Assembly: GCA_964635325.1 (NCBI GenBank)
Contig: CAZWOL010000018.1
Coordinates: 1-48,610 of the forward strand
DNA: 48,610 nt
Direction: 5' to 3'
From: BOG-1112 sp964635325
GTDB lineage: Bacteria > Bdellovibrionota_B > Oligoflexia > Oligoflexales > Bog-1112
The notes under the pieces are model-generated. The model had not been told where the DNA came from. It saw only the letters and a list, made by a program, of their open reading frames with translations, and did no database searches. Position numbers and translations under genes: made by a program. Positions 17,828 through 26,005 of this stretch are shown piece by piece; the first letter of the stretch is position 1, and each line of letters starts with the position of its first letter.

Positions 17828-18490
17828 TCACTTATTTTCTTGCAGAGTTCGCATCTTTACTTTTCGAGTAATCAAGAGATCAATTAGTCGCGCTGCATTT
17901 TTGTTAATATCATTGATAATTGCAGTTTGCTTCATTGTCAAAAACCCGTGGGCGAGTATGCAAAGCAAGGCTGTTGAAAGACCAAAAGAAGTAGCTGTCA
18001 ACGCTTCCGAGATACCCTCTGCTAGCAAAGTTTGCTTCTGAGCACCTGTCGCATTTGCAGCAGCAGAAAAGGAGCGAATCAAACCAAAAATCGTACCTAA
18101 AAGACCAAGCAGAGTTGCAACGTTTGCTGTGGTTCCTAAAAATGTAACACCTTTAGAAATTTGCGGCAAAACGGTGAGAGTGGCATGCTCCATCGCATTT
18201 GTAATCTCTTCTTCCGTATCATTTGCACGTTTGAGACCCTCGGTCAAAACATATGGAAGCAGTTTTGGTCGAGCTTCTTTGCAAAGACGTATCGCATTTT
18301 CAATCGAGTTGTTCATAATCATTTTTTGAACTGACGCAACAAATCCAGAACTATTGGACATATCATATTGAAACCACAAGCGAACGCATCTTTCGATGAT
18401 AATCACACAGGAAAGAGCAAACACAAACAGGATGCCACTCATTACAACAGGACCACCCTGATGAAAGATCTGAATTAGAGAATCAAACAT
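17828..18490 (-). CDS. MotA/TolQ/ExbB proton-channel family protein
   Basis: 220 residues with three membrane helices at about 15-36, 119-141 and 165-188 and a cytoplasmic loop between the first two. The segment VATLLGLLGTIFGLIRSF and the following TATSFGLSTALLCILAHGF are the family's conserved channel helices. First gene of the eight-gene operon; GAGGAG lies 8 bases before the ATG. Works with the two ExbD/TolR-type proteins downstream to convert proton flow into mechanical work on the outer membrane. Could equally serve transport (Ton-like), envelope integrity (Tol-like) or motility (AglR-like); the neighbours favour the last. Confidence 0.93.
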   Translation of the reverse strand: MFDSLIQIFHQGGPVVMSGILFVFALSCVIIIERCVRLWFQYDMSNSSGFVASVQKMIMNNSIENAIRLCKEARPKLLPYVLTEGLKRANDTEEEITNAMEHATLTVLPQISKGVTFLGTTANVATLLGLLGTIFGLIRSFSAAANATGAQKQTLLAEGISEALTATSFGLSTALLCILAHGFLTMKQTAIINDINKNAARLIDLLITRKVKMRTLQENK

Positions 18491-18592
18491 TCTAAGCTCC
18501 TCACTATGTTTTCTACTAGGTATGCATATCTGAAATCATAGCTCAAAAAGACGCTTCAAGATCAGAGGTTGCAAAGTTTCTCTATCTTTCTT

Positions 18593-18620
18593 TTCGCAAG
18601 TAGGCTCATTCAGGTATAAA
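18593..18620 (+). promoter_or_regulatory. Possible sigma-70 promoter for the ATPase-like regulator
   Basis: TTCGCA (18593-18598) and TATAAA (18615-18620) are separated by 16 bases and lie 66 bases before the start of the next gene. Both hexamers deviate from consensus, so this is weak evidence. Confidence 0.3.
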
Positions 18621-18685
18621 ATGATTAGATATTCATATTTTAAGAAACTATCCCGATTACTGTCAACTAAGGTCAGGGTAAAATC

Positions 18686-19648
18686 ATGAATGAATCCGTT
18701 ATCTTCATAGATTTGGAAAACTTCAAGCGTCTCCCCGAACTATCAACTCTGAGTCGCTACTGCCTTGGTCGCAAAGTACTTTATGCTTCTGAATGGTCCG
18801 CTGCTATGGAGCTAATCGACAATACAGAAAATGTTAGAGTTCTGATTTCAAATGCTCCAAAATTGGAACTTTTTAAAAAATTCGTCGAAAAAAACCCTAA
18901 ATCCAGGACCATTCTTATAACGGACCTACCCCTCTCGGTATACTCTCCTGAGTTTGGCTACTGTGAAGAGAAGTATCTTAATCATATCATAGCAAGTCGT
19001 TTTCCATCGGATTGGAGTAGCAAAGAACTACGTGTCACTCTTTGGAAGATTATCGAAGGAGATCTCTTTGGTATTGCCAAATATCTAAAACCGTTCACAG
19101 AAACCGTATCTATCAATCTTAAACATACCTCCGAACTCGAATCCTACAGTCGAAAACTTGCAGACTATGTCCGCTCACAAAGACTTGGTGTTCATTTGGC
19201 TAAACAAACATACAGCATTACAGAAGAACTACTGATGAATGCAATGTTTGATGCTCCACTGAAGGCTCGAGAAGGCAAATACAAAGAAGATGTTTTGCAA
19301 CGTGAGGTTGCGTTTCCCCCAGAGGATCAGGGGGTACTAAGTTTTGCATGTGACGAATCGACTTTTGCAATCGGTGTCTGTGATCCATTTGGAACCTTAC
19401 CAAAAACACACTTTTTTAATTATCTTCGCAAAGTCATACGTCGCTCAGAAGACATTGAAACCTTGATTGATAGAAAACAGGTGGGAGCTGGACTCGGGCT
19501 TTACAAGATTTTCTATCATAGCCATGCTCTTATTTGCAATTCAGAGCTTGGCAAAAGAACAGAAATGATTGCACTCATCGACCTTCACTTCAAAGTTAAG
19601 GATTTCAATAAATTTGCGAAGTCTGTGCATTTTTTTTCCAATGAGTGA
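18686..19648 (+). CDS. Regulator with degenerate receiver-like N-terminus and GHKL ATPase-like domain
   Basis: 320 residues. The first 115 residues alternate short strands and helices (VIFIDLENF, VRVLISNAP, RTILITDLPLS) as in a receiver-like fold, without the usual phospho-acceptor pattern. Residues about 140-305 resemble the GHKL fold of anti-sigma kinases and histidine kinases: N-box ITEELLMNAMFDAP (N185), a D233-containing VCDPFGTL in place of the DxGxG box, and G2 box GAGLGLYKIF (267-276). No histidine phospho-acceptor domain and no membrane segment are visible. It is transcribed divergently from the TolQR/TPR/FHA operon, so a regulatory link to that machine is plausible but unproven. Confidence 0.65.
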   Translation: MNESVIFIDLENFKRLPELSTLSRYCLGRKVLYASEWSAAMELIDNTENVRVLISNAPKLELFKKFVEKNPKSRTILITDLPLSVYSPEFGYCEEKYLNHIIASRFPSDWSSKELRVTLWKIIEGDLFGIAKYLKPFTETVSINLKHTSELESYSRKLADYVRSQRLGVHLAKQTYSITEELLMNAMFDAPLKAREGKYKEDVLQREVAFPPEDQGVLSFACDESTFAIGVCDPFGTLPKTHFFNYLRKVIRRSEDIETLIDRKQVGAGLGLYKIFYHSHALICNSELGKRTEMIALIDLHFKVKDFNKFAKSVHFFSNE

Positions 19649-19845
19649 GTTTCATTCATACATCTGCATTGAGATTCTCCACTGCTACTTTAAGAAGGCG
19701 ATGCAAGCGAAGCGCGCGAAAATTGAAAAATAGCCAACAAGCACTACCCTAGACGCAGAGACCCCAACTGGATGCGATGGATCTCTTTGTCAATCCTCGA
19801 GATTTCTGATAAAGCTTGAACTTCAAAGAAGAAAGGATTCATTTT

Positions 19846-21060
19846 ATGAAAATCAAAGTTGCAAACCCGATCGTTGAACTTGATGGCGACGAAATGACGC
19901 GGATTATTTGGGCAAAGATTAAAGACCAATTGATCAAGCCCTACCTCGATCTCAATATTCACTACTTTGATCTCGGTATAGAGAACAGAGATGCTACTGA
20001 AGATAAAGTAACTGCCGAAGCTGCACATGCAATCCAAAAGTGCAATGTCGGTATTAAGTGTGCAACGATCACACCAGACGAGGCACGCGTCAAAGAATTC
20101 AACTTAAAAAAAATGTGGAAGAGTCCAAACGGTACTATCCGAAATATTTTGGGTGGAACCGTCTTCAGGGCACCCATCATTTGTCAAAATATTCCTACGC
20201 TCGTAAAAAATTGGAAGAAACCCATCATTGTTGGCCGTCATGCACATGCAGACCAATACAAGTGTGTTGATATACGCACACCTGGCCCTGGTAAGCTCAA
20301 ACTAGTATTTGAAGGTGAAGAACGCAAAGAGTGGGAAATTTTCGATTTCAAATCTGCAGGCATCGGCCTAGGAATGTACAACACCGATGAATCGATTTAC
20401 GATTTTGCTCGTTCTTGTATGAATTATGCCTTGCTTGTCGAATACCCACTCTTCTTATCGACGAAGAACACCATTCTTAAGACCTATGACGGACGCTTCA
20501 AAGATATCTTCGACGAAGTCTTCAAAAAAGATTTTGAAGCAAAATTCAAAGCCAAAGGTCTAACCTACGAACATCGCTTGATCGATGATCAAGTAGCACA
20601 AGTGATTAAGTCGGAAGGTGGAATGATCTGGGCTTGCAAAAACTACGATGGAGATGTGCAATCTGACGTTGTGGCTCAAGGCTTTGGTAGCTTAGGCATG
20701 ATGACTTCCGTACTCGTTTGTCCAGATGGTAAAACGGTCGAGACAGAAGCTGCTCACGGAACCATTACACGACACTATCGCCAACACCAAAAAGGTGAGA
20801 CAACTTCTTCCAACCCAGTTGCAAGTATCTTTGCCTGGACTCAGGGCCTTAGCCACCGCGGCAAGCTTGATAAGAACGAAGCTCTCATTAAGTGGGCTGA
20901 GCGTCTGGAAAAAGCTTGTGTTGCAAGCATTGAGAAAGGTCAGATGACGAAAGATCTATCGGCATCCATTCTTGGTGTCAGCAATCCACCTAGCAACTCC
21001 TATCTAAGTACTGACGGATTTTTGAGTGCTGTCGAACGCAATTTCAAAGAAATGAGCTAA
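19846..21060 (+). CDS. icd: NADP-dependent isocitrate dehydrogenase, eukaryote-like homodimer type
   Basis: Oxidatively decarboxylates isocitrate to 2-oxoglutarate in the TCA cycle, producing NADPH. 404 residues from the ATG at 19846, which has AAAGGA about 10 bases upstream; a TTG start at 19816 is less likely. Family signatures include VANPIVELDGDEMTRIIW, the substrate-binding SPNGTIRNILGGTVFR, GRHAHADQY, and the metal/cofactor region KNYDGDVQSDVVAQGFGSLGMMTS followed by EAAHGTITRHYRQHQKG. This is the mitochondrial/cytosolic-like subfamily, distinct from the E. coli Icd subfamily. Monocistronic by context. Confidence 0.96.
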   Translation: MKIKVANPIVELDGDEMTRIIWAKIKDQLIKPYLDLNIHYFDLGIENRDATEDKVTAEAAHAIQKCNVGIKCATITPDEARVKEFNLKKMWKSPNGTIRNILGGTVFRAPIICQNIPTLVKNWKKPIIVGRHAHADQYKCVDIRTPGPGKLKLVFEGEERKEWEIFDFKSAGIGLGMYNTDESIYDFARSCMNYALLVEYPLFLSTKNTILKTYDGRFKDIFDEVFKKDFEAKFKAKGLTYEHRLIDDQVAQVIKSEGGMIWACKNYDGDVQSDVVAQGFGSLGMMTSVLVCPDGKTVETEAAHGTITRHYRQHQKGETTSSNPVASIFAWTQGLSHRGKLDKNEALIKWAERLEKACVASIEKGQMTKDLSASILGVSNPPSNSYLSTDGFLSAVERNFKEMS

Positions 21061-21061
21061 G

Positions 21062-21159
21062 AGTCACCTAACTGCAGCCAAGCAGTCGCAGTTGCTTCGT
21101 AAGACCACCTGGCTATGTAGGCGATCTCTCGACTGCTTTGCGCTTAGCTCGAGATGACA
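21062..21159. repeat. Dispersed palindromic element, copy C (apparently full length)
   Basis: The right half is GGCGATCTCTCGACTGC...CTCGAGATGACA (21120-21159), inverted relative to copy A's core. The left half, AGTCACCTAACTGCAGCC (21062-21079), is a degenerate core in the opposite sense. The centre carries GTTGCTTCGTAAGACC and ACCTGGCTATG, matching the centre of copy A in the same orientation. It fills the gap between the convergent icd and recD2 genes and may double as a bidirectional terminator. Confidence 0.7.
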
Positions 21160-23339
21160 GAGTCGATAGCTTTCTGCAAAAGCCCCTTAACCTGTGTCTG
21201 TCGTTTCTGACTCGATTGATTGCGAGCTGCCATTGCAAATGCCTTATGTGCACCCAAAAAGATTGCAAGTTTTTTTGCCCGTGTCAGACCCGTATAAATC
21301 AAATTCCGTTGTAGCATCACATAGTGTCCCATCGTCATGGGGATGATAACAACGGGAAACTCACTGCCCTGTGACTTATGAATAGTAATCGCATATGCGA
21401 GTCGCAAATCTCCACTTTGCTCGGCATCGTACCGCACAATTCGATCACCAAAGCGGACAAAAACTTGTCGTTTGTCAGAGATCCCTTCAACAAAACCTAT
21501 ATCACCATTGTAGACTGTGAGTTCGTAGTTGTTGACCGTTTGTATAACTTTGTCTCCAACTCTAAACACAAAAGAATGCTTGGAATTCGATTCCTCAACC
21601 TTAGCATTCAATAGCCCTTGCAGCAGTGTATTCAAACTCTGACAGCCAAGAGTTCCCTTGTTCATCGGAGACAAAATCTGCACGTCTCGGACAGGGTCGT
21701 AACCAGCTTCAACAAGTTGAGTTAGAACCAACGATCGAATGCGTTCAAGCACTTCTTCATCAGACTTCGCCTCTATAAAATGACAGTCACTGTCTTCTGA
21801 ATTTGAAAACTCACTTGCCAAGCCTTGATTGATTTCGTGAGCGACACTAATAATTCTCGAAGATTTCGCCTGTCGGAAAATCTGATCAAGTTGGGTGAGA
21901 GGCACACATTGAGACTCGATCAGATCACGAAAGAAGTTTCCGGGCCCTACTGGTGGCAGCTGATCTTTGTCACCGATAAAAATTAGCTGGGCAGAATCTG
22001 GAACAGCTTCAACAAGACTACGGGCCAAACGTATATCAAGCATAGAACTTTCATCAACAATGACAACATCTGCCTCAAGCTTATTATCTTCATTACGCAA
22101 AAAAGCTCCACTCTCACTGGACCATTCAAGAAGACGGTGAATAGTCTTTGCGGGTATAGAGCTAATTTCGGTCATACGTTGAGCAGCTCTTCCTGTCGGA
22201 GCCCCCAATACTACGCGCCTTCCCATTGCACGAAACAAATGGATTATTGCATTTGCTGTCGTTGTCTTTCCCACACCAGGCCCCCCGGTGAGTATAAAGA
22301 CTTTGGAACTTACAGCACCGATGACTCCATCTTTTTGAGCAGAGGACAGCTTCTTCGAAGTTTTTTCTGAGAATTTATCCAACCAATCACTGATACGTCG
22401 CTGCATAGCTTCGGTATTGGGATCTGTTTTTGCAAAGGGCGACCGCAAAAGTGTTACGATGCGTTCACTTGCTAGTTTTTCAGCTTCGAGTAAATCAGGA
22501 AGCACAAAATAGGTTGAGTCATAATCTTCATCTGCATCTTGAGGGAATAATGCGGAACAAGATTCCAGACGGCCATCTGCACGCAGATCCATCAGAGCAC
22601 TACGAATCTTATCTTCATCATGAATCTCTAACTGCGAGCCAAGAGTACTGAAGAGCTGCCGAGCTGTCTGATAGCAGTGACCTTGATCTTCAGCTGTACG
22701 CAAAAGAAAAACGATCCCATTCTCAATGCGTTGAGGTGAGTCGACGGCAATGTTCATCGCACGCGCAATCTGATCGGCACGCATAAAACCAAAACCTTTG
22801 ATGTGCTTGATCAAACGGTAAGGGTTTTCTGAAATTGCTGTTACAGTACTGGCCCCATAAACATTGATAATTTTTTGGGCTGCATTTAATGTAATTCCAT
22901 GATGTGAAAGAAATTGCATTGCTTCTGAGTTTTTAGCTTTTTCACTCCATGCATTAATCAGCTTCGTTGCTGTCTTTTTAGAGAGCTTAGGCACAGTCTT
23001 GAGTTTTTGTGGCTTCTCGTCCAAAATTTGCAAAGTCTCATCACCAAAGTGACGCACAATTTTTTGCGCAATTTTGGGACCAATGCCTTTAAACAGTCCT
23101 GAAGACAGATAGCGCACCAAGGCATCACGTTCACTGGGACGAACACTGACAGCACGGCTTACCTGAAATTGTTTACCAAAAGTGGCATGCACATTCCATT
23201 GCCCAAAGAGCATAAACATCTCTCCAGGATGTACATTCACAAAGGTACCCACAGCTGAAAAACTTAGGTTGCTTGTGCAATCACAAACTTTAAGCACACA
23301 CCATCCGTTAGTGGGATTGTGGTAGCTAACGCTCTCCAC
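21144..23339 (-). CDS. recD2: RecD2-like ATP-dependent 5'-3' DNA helicase
   Basis: 731 residues. OB-like N-terminal region, then helix-hairpin-helix segments (FKGIGPKIAQKIV, about 83-95), a linker, and a superfamily 1B helicase core: Walker A TGGPGVGKTTT (351-361), PTGRAAQRM, DESSML (429-434), GDKDQLPPVGPG (456-467) and the C-terminal YAITIHKSQGSEFPVVIIP. Stand-alone RecD2 enzymes act in DNA repair without RecBC, and no recB or recC is seen here. The only available start is a GTG at 23339 with no clear ribosome site; the upstream open frame has no ATG, GTG or TTG. The N-terminus begins a few residues later than usual for the family. Confidence 0.93.
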   Translation of the reverse strand: MESVSYHNPTNGWCVLKVCDCTSNLSFSAVGTFVNVHPGEMFMLFGQWNVHATFGKQFQVSRAVSVRPSERDALVRYLSSGLFKGIGPKIAQKIVRHFGDETLQILDEKPQKLKTVPKLSKKTATKLINAWSEKAKNSEAMQFLSHHGITLNAAQKIINVYGASTVTAISENPYRLIKHIKGFGFMRADQIARAMNIAVDSPQRIENGIVFLLRTAEDQGHCYQTARQLFSTLGSQLEIHDEDKIRSALMDLRADGRLESCSALFPQDADEDYDSTYFVLPDLLEAEKLASERIVTLLRSPFAKTDPNTEAMQRRISDWLDKFSEKTSKKLSSAQKDGVIGAVSSKVFILTGGPGVGKTTTANAIIHLFRAMGRRVVLGAPTGRAAQRMTEISSIPAKTIHRLLEWSSESGAFLRNEDNKLEADVVIVDESSMLDIRLARSLVEAVPDSAQLIFIGDKDQLPPVGPGNFFRDLIESQCVPLTQLDQIFRQAKSSRIISVAHEINQGLASEFSNSEDSDCHFIEAKSDEEVLERIRSLVLTQLVEAGYDPVRDVQILSPMNKGTLGCQSLNTLLQGLLNAKVEESNSKHSFVFRVGDKVIQTVNNYELTVYNGDIGFVEGISDKRQVFVRFGDRIVRYDAEQSGDLRLAYAITIHKSQGSEFPVVIIPMTMGHYVMLQRNLIYTGLTRAKKLAIFLGAHKAFAMAARNQSSQKRQTQVKGLLQKAIDSVISS

Positions 23340-23676
23340 CTGAACTTTTATCGAACACGTTTCGATGACATATCCTTTTGCATATTTGGGACACCTAACC
23401 TAGCCATTCAATTTATAGAAAAAAACCTGTGACCTCGACATATTTAGCAAAAATAAATAGCCCCCTTGTCAAAGTCAGTTTAAGACTTAAGTTGATATCA
23501 TGGATCGGGTCGCAAGATGTAGTAAAGATCGCAGCTTGTAATACCGATAAATAAGGAGCTTAGGGCCTTTATAGAGGTCCACAGAGGGGGCTAAAAAGCA
23601 CGAAGACCGCTTAAGTTATAGTGACTTAGCGAATCTTGGAAAAAGGCTAAGTTTTGTCAATTCTGTGTCTTTGAGT
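23340..23676. other. Non-coding interval upstream of the sigma-54 promoter of hpf
   Basis: About 340 bases with no convincing gene. It holds two CTTAAGT near-palindromes (23485-23492 and 23609-23616) and a 7-bp inverted repeat ACTTAGC / GCTAAGT (23624-23630, 23647-23653). These could be activator sites for the sigma-54 promoter that follows; a non-coding RNA is possible but unsupported. Confidence 0.4.
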
Positions 23677-23693
23677 TGGCACGGACGATGCAC
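23677..23693 (+). promoter_or_regulatory. Sigma-54 (RpoN) promoter of the hibernation-factor gene
   Basis: TTGGCACGGACGATGCA keeps the invariant GG (23679-23680) and GC (23691-23692) exactly ten bases apart and a full TGGCAC -24 element. The expected start of transcription is about 23703-23705, leaving a ~60-base leader before the ATG at 23763. Confidence 0.65.
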
Positions 23694-23762
23694 TCTAGGA
23701 AGGGGGTAAAAATCAACAGAAACAAAGATTTGATTTTTCCATTCATTCAAGGAGAGACGTAT

Positions 23763-24239
23763 ATGAATTGCAGATTTTCCTTCAAGCAGATCAAGAAATC
23801 AGATGTTCTTATCGAGTTTGCGCAACCTAAGATATTAGCAAAGATTGAGAAGTACTCAACCAAGCCCACAGATGCTCACATCACCTTTAGCAAACAAGGC
23901 TTCAATTTTATAGCTCGATGCCATGCTACTGGGGGTGATGGCTTTAACTGCCAGGTTGAGTCTACTAGCCAAGATATCTACAGCGCTATCGATGCGATGC
24001 TTGCCAAATTAGAAGTGCAGCTTAAAAAGCAAAAGGAAAAGCTAAAACGCCACAAATTTCCTGAGCAACAAACGCTGCGTCATCTGTATCTGGTAAACGG
24101 CCAAGATACTCTCAGTGAGGACTGGGACATGGTTCCTATGGATGCTGATGATGTGATCAAGTTTGAGAAAGCACGACAGGAACATGAACGAGTTCAGCGA
24201 GCTCAGCAACGTCACATGAAAAGGGCCCGCGTTTCTTAG
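23763..24239 (+). CDS. hpf: Ribosome hibernation promoting factor, HPF/RaiA (YfiA) family
   Basis: 158 residues from the ATG at 23763, with AAGGAG 8 bases upstream; the frame extends upstream without a ribosome site and through the promoter. N-terminal about 100 residues have the beta-alpha-beta fold pattern of the HPF/sigma-54-modulation family (FSFKQIKKSDVLIEFAQPKILAKIEKY... VESTSQDIYSAIDAMLAKLEVQLKKQKEKLKRHK). Binds the 30S subunit and parks ribosomes in stationary phase. The C-terminus (about 105-158: VNGQDTLSEDWDMVPMDADDVIKFEKARQEHERV) is charged and helical and unlike the long-HPF dimerisation domain. A sigma-54 promoter lies about 70 bases upstream. Confidence 0.85.
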   Translation: MNCRFSFKQIKKSDVLIEFAQPKILAKIEKYSTKPTDAHITFSKQGFNFIARCHATGGDGFNCQVESTSQDIYSAIDAMLAKLEVQLKKQKEKLKRHKFPEQQTLRHLYLVNGQDTLSEDWDMVPMDADDVIKFEKARQEHERVQRAQQRHMKRARVS

Positions 24240-24250
24240 AAAGGTGACGG

Positions 24251-24273
24251 GACGGAGTGCTCTTGGCTCCGTC
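24251..24273. terminator. Bidirectional hairpin terminator between hpf and the ABC permease
   Basis: GACGGAG (24251-24257) and CTCCGTC (24267-24273) form a perfect 7-bp stem with a 9-base loop in the gap between two convergent genes. It lacks a strong T-run on the plus side (TCCTCTGCTTCT). Confidence 0.55.
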
Positions 24274-24288
24274 TCCTCTGCTTCTATC

Positions 24289-26004
24289 CTAAGTTCTAAA
24301 CAACTCGCCTAATTTTTTCCCAAGTATCGCTGAGGCTCCGAGTATTGAAAGTGCCAGAATGACTGTCGCGATCATACCCAATGCACTTGCAATAAACTCT
24401 CCGCTACCTTGTTCCAAATAGAGAGCATAAATAGACTTCGTGATCGGATAGAAACGATCCTTCATCGCTAAGATGAGTGAGTCCGAAACGTCTAGCATTG
24501 CATAAGAGAAACAAAGCAAACCACCTGCAATTAAATTTGCAGTTAGTAGAGGCAGTGTGATCTTACGCAAAGTATGCCACTTCGAAGCTCCAAAGCATTC
24601 TGAAGCCTCTTCGAGCGACGAGCTGATCTGCTGCAAGCCAGCTGTCGCAGAACGCACCATGTAAGGCAGGCGACGTATCGCATATGCAATGACAAGAAGC
24701 GGAACGGGATTATTCAACGGATCCAAAAAAGTATCCGAATAGGTAACGACATAACCAAAGGCTAAGACGATACCTGGCAATGCAAGTGGAATCATCACAA
24801 TCGCATCGAGAAGACCAGAGAGTGGGATCATCTTTCGAGCAATTACAAAGGCAATCAAAATCCCAAGAACCAGGTCTACAAGAGTAGAGAGACTGGCAAA
24901 GAGCAAACTATTTTTCAAACCAATCTCGGATACTTCTTGGTGAAAGACCATCCCGTAATACTTCAGCGTGTATTTTTCGGGCAATGCAGTCATGAACCAA
25001 GCATCGCTAACACTCGTAATGAGCACGGTCAAATGCGGGATAAGCGCTAAAATTATAGTGATAAAAAAAAGTGGGTAAATGACCCACTGCGAACGAAATG
25101 ATGCCTGTTTCTGTGCACTCGTCACATGACCACGAGCCAGCATCTCGTACTTTTTTCCACCAACAAACAGTTTGGAGATAAGGAAGAATGTAACGGTGAG
25201 AATGACAACAAAAAAGACAAGGGCAAAACCGATTGGATTTTCGTTGATATCCGTGACCAAATTAAAAATATGCACCGGCATTGTCTTATGAAAGCCCACA
25301 AGTAGAGGCGTCCCTAAATCCGTCAATGCCCAGATAAATACGATAATGGCTCCTGCAAAATAGCCAGGACGTGCTAACGGCCAAACGATATTCCAGTAGC
25401 GTCTGAGTTTACCGGCCCCGAGTATTTGCGCCATCTCTTCCAACGAAGGATCTATATTAGCAAAAGCAGAGCTTAGATTGAGATAGAGAATGGGATAAAG
25501 ATGCAAAACTTCGAGAAAGATCACAACCCATAACATACTGTCATCGGATAACCATTCGATCGGTGTTTGAATCCAACCATGCTCTAGCAGAAAAATATTG
25601 ATCGCTCCGAAACGAGCAAAGAACCGTTGTATACCGATTGCTCCAACAAAGGGAGGCATTACCATCGGTAAGAGCAGCAATCCGGTAAGCAAAGTTTTTC
25701 CACGAAACTCGTAACGGGCACTGAAAATTGCGAGAGGAAAACTCAGCAACGTTGCGAAAATGGTCGTTCCAAGACCAATCCACAAGCTATTCCATATACC
25801 TGCTGTTTGTACGCTATTTGAGAAGAGCAAACTAAAATATTCGAGCGTAAATCCATTTGGAGATAGAAAGGCTTTAGAGACAATGACCCAAACCGGATAG
25901 ATGAGAAAAAAGAATAAAAGAAGAATAGTGACGAGTATGGTGCCATAACCTAGAACACGAGAGAACAAACGAGTCATAGCGGTTTGAGTTCGTAAATCGC
26001 TCAT
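24289..26004 (-). CDS. ABC transporter permease, ferric-iron type, fused two-domain
   Basis: 571 residues from the ATG at 26004; earlier in-frame starts lie inside the ATPase gene. AGGAGG is about 12 bases upstream and the ATPase stop ends one base before this ATG. Twelve membrane helices can be counted in two halves, each with the EAA-type loop: SLEEMAQILGAGKLRRYWNIVWPLARP in the first half and SLEEASECFGASKWHTLRKITLPLL in the second. Duplicated, fused permeases of this kind belong to the FbpB/AfuB/SfuB group of iron(III) importers, also seen for some thiamine or sugar-phosphate importers. Last gene of a three-gene operon. Confidence 0.9.
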   Translation of the reverse strand: MSDLRTQTAMTRLFSRVLGYGTILVTILLLFFFLIYPVWVIVSKAFLSPNGFTLEYFSLLFSNSVQTAGIWNSLWIGLGTTIFATLLSFPLAIFSARYEFRGKTLLTGLLLLPMVMPPFVGAIGIQRFFARFGAINIFLLEHGWIQTPIEWLSDDSMLWVVIFLEVLHLYPILYLNLSSAFANIDPSLEEMAQILGAGKLRRYWNIVWPLARPGYFAGAIIVFIWALTDLGTPLLVGFHKTMPVHIFNLVTDINENPIGFALVFFVVILTVTFFLISKLFVGGKKYEMLARGHVTSAQKQASFRSQWVIYPLFFITIILALIPHLTVLITSVSDAWFMTALPEKYTLKYYGMVFHQEVSEIGLKNSLLFASLSTLVDLVLGILIAFVIARKMIPLSGLLDAIVMIPLALPGIVLAFGYVVTYSDTFLDPLNNPVPLLVIAYAIRRLPYMVRSATAGLQQISSSLEEASECFGASKWHTLRKITLPLLTANLIAGGLLCFSYAMLDVSDSLILAMKDRFYPITKSIYALYLEQGSGEFIASALGMIATVILALSILGASAILGKKLGELFRT

Positions 26005-26005
26005 G

